The notes under the pieces were generated by a model. It saw only the letters and a program-made list of their open reading frames with translations, was not told the origin of the DNA and made no database searches. From the NCBI GenBank assembly GCA_040830565.1, contig JBFOMC010000120.1, forward strand, positions 1-10,801: a DNA stretch of 10,801 nt, in the 5' to 3' direction. The stretch comes from JAFMPW01 sp040830565 (lineage in GTDB: Bacteria > Bacteroidota > Bacteroidia > Flavobacteriales > Flavobacteriaceae). Positions within the stretch are counted from its first letter, which is position 1; every line of letters begins with the position of its first letter. Below, in pieces: positions 6,023 through 10,801 of this stretch. The position numbers and the translations under genes were made by a program.

Positions 6023-6050
6023 TTTTGAGATCTCGTTATTTTGAGGTCTC
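6023..6050 (-). repeat. Imperfect 12-bp direct repeat around the rpmD stop codon
   Basis: On the minus strand GAGACCTCAAAA (6050-6039) is followed after 4 nt by GAGATCTCAAAA (6034-6023). Eleven of 12 bases match and the period is 16 nt. The first copy encodes the last residues of L30 (ETSK, partly) and the TAA lies between the copies. Because GAGATCTC is a palindrome, the two copies can also pair as an 8-bp stem with one mismatch and an 8-nt loop carrying the stop codon. Confidence 0.6.
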
Positions 6051-6218
6051 TGTGGTCACCAAATGTTTTACAGTATTGATCATACCCAATATATTGGGAG
6101 TATCTTCATGCTCTACAACCTGGCCTATTTTGCGTAAACCAAGGGCTTCCAAAGTCTTCTTTTGGTTTCCCGGTTTTTTAATACTGCTCTTAACCTGTGT
6201 AACTTTGATCTTTGCCAT
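6036..6218 (-). CDS. rpmD: 50S ribosomal protein L30
   Basis: L30 is a small 50S protein with a ferredoxin-like fold. It is 60 residues, normal for bacteria. The sequence KIKVTQVKSSIKKPGNQKKT, then LEALGLRKIGQVVEHEDTPN and GMINTVKHLV, follows the family profile, including the GL(R/K)K-x-(G/N) segment. The gene lies 8 nt after rpsE and 51 nt before rplO. Its last codons and stop fall in a short imperfect repeat (6023-6050) that could form a hairpin with the TAA in the loop. L30 is missing from some bacterial lineages, but here it is intact. Confidence 0.96.
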   Translation of the reverse strand: MAKIKVTQVKSSIKKPGNQKKTLEALGLRKIGQVVEHEDTPNILGMINTVKHLVTTETSK

Positions 6219-6226
6219 CTTTTTCC

Positions 6227-6751
6227 TTATCCTTTAAATACTTTTTCCAGAGAAATACCTCGCTCATTGGCCACAGTTTGCGCATCTCTAAGTTGCAATA
6301 GGGCATCAAAAGTAGCCTTGACCACATTGTGAGGATTAGAGGAACCTTGAGACTTAGAAAGTACGTCTTGTACCCCTACAGATTCCAATACGGCTCTCAC
6401 AGCACCCCCTGCAATTACTCCTGTACCGTGAGACGCAGGCTGAATGTAAACTCGTGCACCTCCATACTTTCCTTTTTGCTCGTGTGGCAGTGTTCCTTTT
6501 GCCAGGGGAATTCTTATCAGGTTTTTCTTAGCGTCTTCAATTGCCTTGGCTATTGCAGTTGCCACCTCCTTAGATTTTCCTAAGCCATGACCTACAACGC
6601 CATTTTCATCACCCACAACAACAATGGCCGAAAAGCCGAAAGCTCTACCTCCCTTAGTTACTTTGGTAACACGTTGTACCCCTACCAAGCGGTCCTTTAA
6701 TTCCAGGCCTCCAGGTTTTACAGTTTCAACATTTTTGTATTTCCCGTACAT
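6227..6751 (-). CDS. rpsE: 30S ribosomal protein S5
   Basis: S5 acts in decoding accuracy and, with S3 and S4, lines the mRNA entry channel. It is 174 residues. The N-terminal double-stranded RNA-binding-like domain contains LKDRLVGVQRVTKVTKGGRA and FGFSAIVVVGDENGVVGHGL (about 19-58). The C-terminal domain carries GTLPHEQKGKYGGARVYIQP, then GTGVIAGGAVRAVLESVGVQ and SQGSSNPHNVVKATFDAL, all family hallmarks. It is 8 nt after rplR and 8 nt before rpmD. The MYGKYKNVETVKPGGLELKD start is typical of Flavobacteriia and supports the ATG at 6751. Confidence 0.98.
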   Translation of the reverse strand: MYGKYKNVETVKPGGLELKDRLVGVQRVTKVTKGGRAFGFSAIVVVGDENGVVGHGLGKSKEVATAIAKAIEDAKKNLIRIPLAKGTLPHEQKGKYGGARVYIQPASHGTGVIAGGAVRAVLESVGVQDVLSKSQGSSNPHNVVKATFDALLQLRDAQTVANERGISLEKVFKG

Positions 6752-6759
6752 AGTATCTA

Positions 6760-7116
6760 TTAAAATTTAAGTCCTGCTTCTCTGGCTCCTTCTGCCAATG
6801 ATTTTACTCTTCCGTGATATAGATTACCCCCGCGATCAAAGGCCACAGTTTCTATTCCGGCTTTTTTTGCTTTCTCGGCAATGGCTTTACCCACCTCAGC
6901 TGCAATTTCAGTTTTAGTGCCCTTTGCTTTGCTTAGCTCTTTATCTCTCGAAGAGGCAGCGACCAATGTAACTCCATTGTTATCATCTATTAGCTGCGCA
7001 TAGATCTCCTTATTACTTCTGAAAACCGACAACCTTGGTCTTTCAGCTGTACCAAAGGAAACTTTTCTAACCCTTCTTCTAATACGTAATTTTCTTTCAG
7101 TCTTTGACAATCCCAT
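6760..7116 (-). CDS. rplR: 50S ribosomal protein L18
   Basis: L18 binds 5S rRNA together with L5 and fixes it to the central protuberance. It is 118 residues. It starts with a basic arm (LSKTERKLRIRRRVRKVSFG) followed by ERPRLSVFRSNKEIYAQLID, the L18 5S-binding signature. It ends with AFDRGGNLYHGRVKSLAEGA and REAGLKF. It lies between rplF (10 nt) and rpsE (8 nt). L5 (rplE) is encoded about 1.3 kb upstream in the same transcript, so both 5S-binding partners present here are co-expressed. The stop is TAA. Confidence 0.98.
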   Translation of the reverse strand: MGLSKTERKLRIRRRVRKVSFGTAERPRLSVFRSNKEIYAQLIDDNNGVTLVAASSRDKELSKAKGTKTEIAAEVGKAIAEKAKKAGIETVAFDRGGNLYHGRVKSLAEGAREAGLKF

Positions 7117-7126
7117 AATTCAACTA

Positions 7127-7669
7127 TTAAGCGGATTTACCTGCTTTTCTTCTTAATTGCTCACCCACAAATTTGATTCCTTTCCCTTTGTACGGTTCTG
7201 GCTTGCGAAATGATCTGATCTTTGCTGCTATTTGCCCCACCAACTGTTTGTCATGAGACGTAAGCTTGATGATTGGATTTTTTCCTTTTTCTGAAGTAGT
7301 TTCAATTTTTACCTCGGGAGCTAAATCCATCACTATATTATGTGAAAAACCCAGGGCCAGATCCAACTTTTGCCCCTGGTTACTGGCTCTGTATCCTACT
7401 CCTACCAGTTCCAATTCCTTGGTCCATCCTTTACTAACACCCTCAATCATATTGGCCACCAAAGATCTGTAAAGGCCGTGCTTGGCTTTGTGTTCTTTGG
7501 AATCTGAAGGTCTTGTTACAGTTACCTCTCCATCTTCTACCTTGATAGAAACTCCGGAAAATTTCTGAGTCAGTTCTCCCAGTTTTCCTTTTACCGTAAC
7601 TACATTCTCCTGTACTTCTACCGTAGCACCTTCGGGGATTGCAATTGGATTATTACCTATTCTAGACAT
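7127..7669 (-). CDS. rplF: 50S ribosomal protein L6
   Basis: L6 lies near the factor-binding site of the 50S subunit and is built from two repeated alpha/beta domains. It is 180 residues. The opening MSRIGNNPIAIPEGATVEV, the VTRPSDSKEHKAKHGLYRSL region of the first domain and the ELVGVGYRASNQGQKLDLAL junction are typical. So is the C-terminal signature RKPEPYKGKGIKFVGEQLRR followed by KAGKSA. It is 21 nt after rpsH and 10 nt before rplR. The start is fixed by the conserved MSRIG N-terminus. Nothing looks unusual. Confidence 0.98.
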   Translation of the reverse strand: MSRIGNNPIAIPEGATVEVQENVVTVKGKLGELTQKFSGVSIKVEDGEVTVTRPSDSKEHKAKHGLYRSLVANMIEGVSKGWTKELELVGVGYRASNQGQKLDLALGFSHNIVMDLAPEVKIETTSEKGKNPIIKLTSHDKQLVGQIAAKIRSFRKPEPYKGKGIKFVGEQLRRKAGKSA

Positions 7670-7690
7670 TGTTCTTTTCTTTAAATCGTA

Positions 7691-8089
7691 TTAATAAACG
7701 TAACACAATACTTCACCTCCAACATTCTCCTGCTTGGCTTGTTTGCTAGTCATTACTCCGTGAGAAGTTGAAACTATGGCAATTCCCAAACCATTAAGCA
7801 CACGGGGCATATCATCAGAGGAGGCGTACTTTCTTAAGCCAGGCTTACTGATTCGTTGAATCTTTTTGATCACGGGCTCTTTAGTCGCTTTATTGTACTT
7901 AAGGGCAATCTTAATGGTCCCTTGTACCTTGTCTTCCTCGAACTTATAACTCAAAATGTAGCCCTGATCAAATAAGATCTTGGTTACCTCTTTTTTGAGG
8001 TTAGAGGCCGGAATTTCAACTACCCTGTGGCCTGCACGACTGGCATTTCTGATTCTTGTTAAATAATCTGCTATAGGATCTGTAAACAT
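7691..8089 (-). CDS. rpsH: 30S ribosomal protein S8
   Basis: S8 is a primary binder of the central domain of 16S rRNA. In E. coli it also represses spc operon translation by binding mRNA near rplE. It is 132 residues. The sequence has the N-terminal DPIADYLTRIRNASRAGHRV, the middle KISKPGLRKY-type block (RISKPGLRKYASSDDMPRV) and the C-terminal signature STSHGVMTSKQAKQENVGGE followed by VLCYVY. It is 24 nt after rpsN and 21 nt before rplF. I see no copy of the E. coli S8 mRNA target in the 2-nt rplX-rplE junction, so any S8 feedback must use another site. Confidence 0.98.
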   Translation of the reverse strand: MFTDPIADYLTRIRNASRAGHRVVEIPASNLKKEVTKILFDQGYILSYKFEEDKVQGTIKIALKYNKATKEPVIKKIQRISKPGLRKYASSDDMPRVLNGLGIAIVSTSHGVMTSKQAKQENVGGEVLCYVY

Positions 8090-8113
8090 CTTTCTTAAAT
8101 TTAGAATTACGAA

Positions 8114-8383
8114 TTACCAACTCGCTTTTTTTACCCCGGGTATCAACCCTTTATTGGCCATTTCTCTGAACAAAACTCTGGAAATACCAAAAGTTCTCAT
8201 GTACCCTTTGGGTCTTCCTGTCAGTTTGCAACGGTTATGCATTCTTACCGGAGAAGCATTCTTTGGTAATTTCTGAAGCGCTTCATAATCTCCTGCTTCT
8301 TTAAGCGCTTTTCTTTTTTCCGCGTATTTTGCAACCGTCTTCGCCCTTTTTCTTTCGCGGGCTTTCATAGATTCTTTAGCCAT
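8114..8383 (-). CDS. rpsN: 30S ribosomal protein S14 (long, zinc-free form)
   Basis: S14 is a 30S head protein that assembles late. At 89 residues it is the long form; the zinc-binding short form is about 61 residues. The sequence MAKESMKARERKRAKTVAKY is followed by the family core RMHNRCKLTGRPKGYMRTFG and ISRVLFREMANKGLIPGVKK, ending ASW. In zinc-binding S14 there are two CxxC pairs; here only one Cys remains (in RCKLTGRP), so no zinc site is present. It starts 1 nt after the rplE amber stop (TAG-T-ATG), implying translational coupling. It is 24 nt before rpsH. Confidence 0.98.
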   Translation of the reverse strand: MAKESMKARERKRAKTVAKYAEKRKALKEAGDYEALQKLPKNASPVRMHNRCKLTGRPKGYMRTFGISRVLFREMANKGLIPGVKKASW

Positions 8384-8384
8384 A

Positions 8385-8936
8385 CTAGTTCTTTTTAAAA
8401 GGTAAACCCAATTCTGCTAAAAGTGATTTAGCCTCTTTATCTGTTCCGGCAGAGGTCACGAAGGTGATATCCATACCGTTGATTCTGTTAATCTTATCTA
8501 TATTGATCTCCGGGAAAATAATCTGTTCTGTTACACCCAGACTATAGTTTCCTCTTCCGTCAAAACCGGTGGCTCTGATCCCCTGAAAATCTCTAACTCG
8601 GGGAAGTGCCGTGGTTACCAATCTATCCAGAAATTCATACATTCTTTCTCCTCTCAAGGTCACCTTTGCTCCAATAGGCATTCCCTTTCGAAGTTTAAAA
8701 GCGGCAACGTCTTTTTTGGAAACGGTCGGGATAGCTTTTTGCCCGGTTATCATAGTTAATTCATCCACTGCATGGTCTATTAACTTCTTATCTGCGACCG
8801 CTGCACCTACACCTCTGCTCACCACAATTTTTTCCAACCTAGGCACCTGCATTACATTCTTGTAACCAAACTCGCCCTGAAGCGCTTTTACAACACGCTC
8901 CTTATATTCTTGCTTTAATCTTGGTATATACGCCAT
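8385..8936 (-). CDS. rplE: 50S ribosomal protein L5
   Basis: L5 binds 5S rRNA and contacts the P-site tRNA region at the central protuberance. It is 183 residues. Family blocks are YKERVVKALQGEFGYKNVMQ, the PRLEKIVVSRGVGAAVADKK segment, LRKGMPIGAKVTLRGERMYE, LPRVRDFQGIRATGFDGRGN and the C-terminal FPEINIDKINRINGMDITFV. It begins 2 nt after rplX and ends 1 nt before rpsN. Its stop codon is TAG, one of two clear amber terminators in the window. Reading through would add only two residues before a TAA, so TAG is the true end here. This matters for judging the secY amber. Confidence 0.98.
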   Translation of the reverse strand: MAYIPRLKQEYKERVVKALQGEFGYKNVMQVPRLEKIVVSRGVGAAVADKKLIDHAVDELTMITGQKAIPTVSKKDVAAFKLRKGMPIGAKVTLRGERMYEFLDRLVTTALPRVRDFQGIRATGFDGRGNYSLGVTEQIIFPEINIDKINRINGMDITFVTSAGTDKEAKSLLAELGLPFKKN

Positions 8937-8938
8937 AA

Positions 8939-9247
8939 CTAAATTGCTTCTTGGGATTTCCTTGAAATCCTAACTTTTTTACCATCCTGAATCTCATAGC
9001 CCACTCTGGTAGTTTCTCCTGATTTATCGATCAGTGCCAGATTAGAAATATGAATAGGAGCTTCTTTCTTTACTATACCACCCTGGGGGTTTTGAGCGCT
9101 AGGTTTCTCATGTTTTGAAACCATATTGGCACCTTCGACAATAGCCTTGTTTTTTTCGCGATCCACGCTAACTATCTTACCTTCGGTCCCTTTATGATCG
9201 CCGGCAATAATCCTAACCGTATCTCCTGTTTTTATTTTTAATTTCAT
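8939..9247 (-). CDS. rplX: 50S ribosomal protein L24
   Basis: L24 starts 50S assembly by binding the 5' end of 23S rRNA and lies near the tunnel exit. It is 102 residues. A KOW motif fills the N-terminal part (KIKTGDTVRIIAGDHKGTEG, KIVSVDREKNKAIVEGANMV), followed by the SKHEKPSAQNPQGGIVKKEA and PIHISNLALID signature segments. It is 11 nt after rplN and 2 nt before rplE, and it ends in TAG. The bases just before its ATG are a pure purine tract with AGGAG (9254-9250). This looks like a Shine-Dalgarno sequence but is only 2 nt from the start, which is unusual in this operon. Confidence 0.98.
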   Translation of the reverse strand: MKLKIKTGDTVRIIAGDHKGTEGKIVSVDREKNKAIVEGANMVSKHEKPSAQNPQGGIVKKEAPIHISNLALIDKSGETTRVGYEIQDGKKVRISRKSQEAI

Positions 9248-9257
9248 CTCTCCTCTC
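9248..9257 (-). promoter_or_regulatory. Shine-Dalgarno-like purine tract before rplX
   Basis: The ten bases before the rplX ATG read GAGAGGAGAG on the minus strand. AGGAG ends 2 nt and GAGG ends 4 nt from the start codon, closer than the usual 5-9 nt. The other starts in this window have A/T-rich leaders, as expected for Bacteroidota, so this site stands out. Whether it functions is unknown. Confidence 0.4.
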
Positions 9258-9258
9258 T

Positions 9259-9627
9259 TTAAAGCACCTCGGGGGCCAATGATACTATTTTCATAAATTG
9301 CTTATCCCTTAACTCCCGGGCAACAGGTCCAAAAACTCTTGTTCCTCTCATTTCTCCTGTTGGGTTAAGAAGCACACAAGCATTGTCGTCAAAACGGATG
9401 TAAGAACCATCTGGTCTTCTCACTTCTTTCTTAGTTCTAACCACCACAGCCGTCGAAACTGCTCCTTTTTTTATTCCCCCATTGGGAGTGGCCTCCTTTA
9501 CAGTAACCACAATCTTATCACCTACTGAAGCATACCTTCTTTTGGTTCCACCCAAAACGCGAATGGTCAAAACTTCCTTAGCTCCTGTATTGTCAGCTAC
9601 TTTTAGTCTGGATTCTTGCTGTAACAT
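9259..9627 (-). CDS. rplN: 50S ribosomal protein L14
   Basis: L14 is a conserved 50S interface protein that forms a bridge to the 30S subunit. It is 122 residues, exactly the usual bacterial length. Hallmarks are LQQESRLKVADNTGAKEVLT at the N-terminus, RVLGGTKRRYASVGDKIVVT, the VVVRTKKEVRRPDGSYIRFD signature and the C-terminal GEMRGTRVFGPVARELRDKQ. It begins 1 nt after the rpsQ stop codon (TAA-T-ATG), so translational coupling is likely, and is 11 nt before rplX. Nothing looks unusual. The stop is TAA. Confidence 0.98.
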   Translation of the reverse strand: MLQQESRLKVADNTGAKEVLTIRVLGGTKRRYASVGDKIVVTVKEATPNGGIKKGAVSTAVVVRTKKEVRRPDGSYIRFDDNACVLLNPTGEMRGTRVFGPVARELRDKQFMKIVSLAPEVL

Positions 9628-9628
9628 A

Positions 9629-9886
9629 TTATTTGGCTCTTTCTAAGACTTCTACCAATCTCCAACATTTGGTTTTACTCAATGGACGCGTCTCCATTAT
9701 CTTAACAGTATCGCCAATATTGCAATCGTTGGTTTCGTCGTGTGCAACATATTTTTTTGTTCGCAATACGAACTTTCCGTACATAGGATGTTTTACCCGC
9801 TTTACTTCAGAAACCACAATTGATTTCTCCATTTTGTTGCTGGTTACAACTCCTATCCTCTCTTTTCTTAAATTTCTTTTTTCCAT
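9629..9886 (-). CDS. rpsQ: 30S ribosomal protein S17
   Basis: S17 is an OB-fold protein that binds the 5' domain of 16S rRNA early in assembly. It is 85 residues. The family profile is present: RNLRKERIGVVTSNKMEKSI, VVSEVKRVKHPMYGKFVLRT, KKYVAHDETNDCNIGDTVKI and METRPLSKTKCWRLVEVLER. The ATG at 9886 gives the usual short N-terminus (MEKRNLRKE). It is 13 nt after rpmC and 1 nt before rplN, in the standard rpmC-rpsQ-rplN order that joins the S10 and spc gene blocks. The stop is TAA. Confidence 0.98.
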   Translation of the reverse strand: MEKRNLRKERIGVVTSNKMEKSIVVSEVKRVKHPMYGKFVLRTKKYVAHDETNDCNIGDTVKIMETRPLSKTKCWRLVEVLERAK

Positions 9887-9899
9887 AAAGCAGAACCAC

Positions 9900-10091
9900 T
9901 TATTGGTTTTCCCTTTTTGTTAATTCAGTTGCCAATCGCGCTACAGTCCTTCTCGCCTTCCTAATTTGAAGCGGATTTTCCAGTGGGGTAACAGAATGCG
10001 CTAATTTTAAGTCGGCATGTTGCTTCTCAAAATCGGCTAATTTCTCTTTAAGCCCCTCCACTGATAATTCTTTGATCTCTGATTGTTTCAT
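9900..10091 (-). CDS. rpmC: 50S ribosomal protein L29
   Basis: L29 is a small two-helix 50S protein at the tunnel exit, where it helps form the docking site for the signal recognition particle and trigger factor. With the ATG at 10091 it is 63 residues: MKQSEIKELSVEGLKEKLAD, then FEKQHADLKLAHSVTPLENP and the signature LQIRKARRTVARLATELTKR. A TTG codon 12 nt further upstream (10103) would add four residues. I prefer the ATG because L29 proteins begin with M(K)xxEI(K/R)xLS at this point. It is 18 nt after rplP and 13 nt before rpsQ. The stop is TAA. Confidence 0.95.
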   Translation of the reverse strand: MKQSEIKELSVEGLKEKLADFEKQHADLKLAHSVTPLENPLQIRKARRTVARLATELTKRENQ

Positions 10092-10109
10092 CTTTATTTG
10101 CAATAAAAA

Positions 10110-10532
10110 TTAGGCGGCATCATAATCTCTGGCCACTACAAATTTTGTTTTTACCGGCAATTTTTGCGCGGCCAACCTCAAGGCCTCTTTAGCCACGTCC
10201 ATTGGCACACCAGCCACTTCGAACATAACTCTACCGGGCTTAACAACGGCCACCCAATACTCCGGCGCACCTTTACCTTTACCCATACGCACCTCCAAAG
10301 GCTTCTTTGTAATTGGTTTGTCTGGGAATATCTTTATCCATAATTGTCCCTGCCTCTTCATATACCTGGTCGCAGCAATACGCGCGGCCTCTATCTGACG
10401 CGAGGTAATAAAATGAGAATCCAACGATTTTATTCCGAACATCCCATTAGAAAGCTGATGGCCTCTTCCAGAGTTACCTTTCATTCTTCCTTTCTGCGCT
10501 TTTCGAAACTTGGTTCTTTTTGGCTGTAACAT
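10110..10532 (-). CDS. rplP: 50S ribosomal protein L16
   Basis: L16 lies close to the A site and peptidyl transferase centre and organises the 50S subunit late in assembly. It is 140 residues. The basic N-terminus MLQPKRTKFRKAQKGRMKGN is followed by the FGIKSLDSHFITSRQIEAAR helix region. Next come ATRYMKRQGQLWIKIFPDKP and the signature EVRMGKGKGAPEYWVAVVKP (about 80-99). It is 19 nt after rpsC and 18 nt before rpmC, the standard S10-operon order. The ATG at 10532 matches the universal MLxPKRTK(F/Y)RK start. The stop is TAA. Confidence 0.98.
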   Translation of the reverse strand: MLQPKRTKFRKAQKGRMKGNSGRGHQLSNGMFGIKSLDSHFITSRQIEAARIAATRYMKRQGQLWIKIFPDKPITKKPLEVRMGKGKGAPEYWVAVVKPGRVMFEVAGVPMDVAKEALRLAAQKLPVKTKFVVARDYDAA

Positions 10533-10551
10533 CCTTAATTACTTCTTTAAA

Positions 10552-10801
10552 TTACTTTCTACGACGTTGTTTCTTTGGTCCGTCTTGCTTCCCACCTTTA
10601 GACTGTCCTTTAGACATTCCTACCAAAGGAGAAAGTTCTCTCTTTCCATAAACTTCGCCCTTCATGATCCAAACTTTTATTCCCAATCTACCATAAGTGG
10701 TATGTGCTTCGTGCAAAGCATAATCAATATCCGCTCTAAAAGTAGATAGAGGAATACGGCCGTCTTTGTAAGACTCTGAACGGGCCATTTCTGCGCCGTT
10801 A
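10552..10801 (-). CDS. rpsC: 30S ribosomal protein S3, C-terminal part (5' end outside the window)
   Basis: S3 lies at the mRNA entry site of the 30S subunit and has helicase and RNA-binding roles. Only the last 82 codons plus one base are present. The frame stays open to base 10801, so the ATG at 10788 is an internal Met, not the start. The visible NGAEMARSESYKDGRIPLST and FRADIDYALHEAHTTYGRLG segments, followed by IKVWIMKGEVYGKREL, are the S3 C-terminal domain signature. The N-terminal KH domain is off the right edge. The last 20 or so residues form a basic Gly/Lys/Gln tail ending KKQRRRK. It is 19 nt before rplP, as expected in an S10 operon. Confidence 0.97.
   Translation of the reverse strand, partial: NGAEMARSESYKDGRIPLSTFRADIDYALHEAHTTYGRLGIKVWIMKGEVYGKRELSPLVGMSKGQSKGGKQDGPKKQRRRK

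Noticed and set aside
10092..10103. TTG at 10103 as the start of rpmC (67 residues)
   Set aside because: The ATG at 10091 gives the standard L29 N-terminus and length, and the four extra residues are not part of the family.
10786..10788. ATG at 10788 as the start of a small gene
   Set aside because: The frame continues upstream to the window edge with NGAE before the Met, matching the internal S3 motif. This is the truncated rpsC.
1..10801. Insertion sequences, CRISPR arrays, tRNA genes, phage or defence genes
   Set aside because: Every stretch is taken up by recognised housekeeping genes or gaps of at most about 105 nt. No transposase, integrase, regularly spaced repeats or tRNA-like fold was seen.

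Overview
The window is part of a chromosomal ribosomal-protein superoperon (S10-spc-alpha type), read entirely on the minus strand. It comes from a member of the Bacteroidota, most likely Flavobacteriaceae. Four things point there: the gene order secY-infA-rpmJ-rpsM-rpsK-rpsD-rpoA-rplQ followed by carA; start sites mostly without Shine-Dalgarno sequences but with A/T-rich leaders; moderate-to-low GC; and protein details such as zinc-free S4, S14 and L36 and an L17 with a long charged tail. The genus cannot be fixed from the sequence alone.

Layout in transcription order, from high to low coordinates: the 3' end of rpsC (cut by the window edge), rplP, rpmC, rpsQ, rplN, rplX, rplE, rpsN, rpsH, rplF, rplR, rpsE, rpmD, rplO, secY, infA, rpmJ, rpsM, rpsK, rpsD, rpoA, rplQ. 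An intrinsic terminator follows at 614-645, then the 5' part of carA, which runs off the left edge. That is 23 genes. Most gaps are 1-24 nt, so transcription is polycistronic with likely translational coupling. Longer gaps occur at rplO/rpmD (51 nt), rpsM/rpsK (72), rpsK/rpsD (105) and rpoA/rplQ (54). No gene-free stretch exceeds about 105 nt. I see no mobile element, CRISPR array, tRNA or rRNA.

The genes supply ribosome parts of both subunits, initiation factor IF-1, the RNA polymerase alpha subunit and the core of the Sec translocon. carA begins an unrelated pathway (arginine and pyrimidine precursors).

Two things depart from an ordinary ribosomal operon. First, secY carries an in-frame amber codon (codon 225 of about 449) near the start of transmembrane helix 6, with good SecY sequence in the same frame on both sides. 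It sits close to the boundary between the two SecY half-domains. A sequencing or assembly error is the plain explanation, but a real nonsense allele, a split SecY or suppression is possible. Second, the 105-nt rpsK-rpsD gap folds on paper into a bipartite hairpin (8 + 6 bp plus an inner stem) ending 13 nt before rpsD, a good candidate for an S4 autoregulatory leader.
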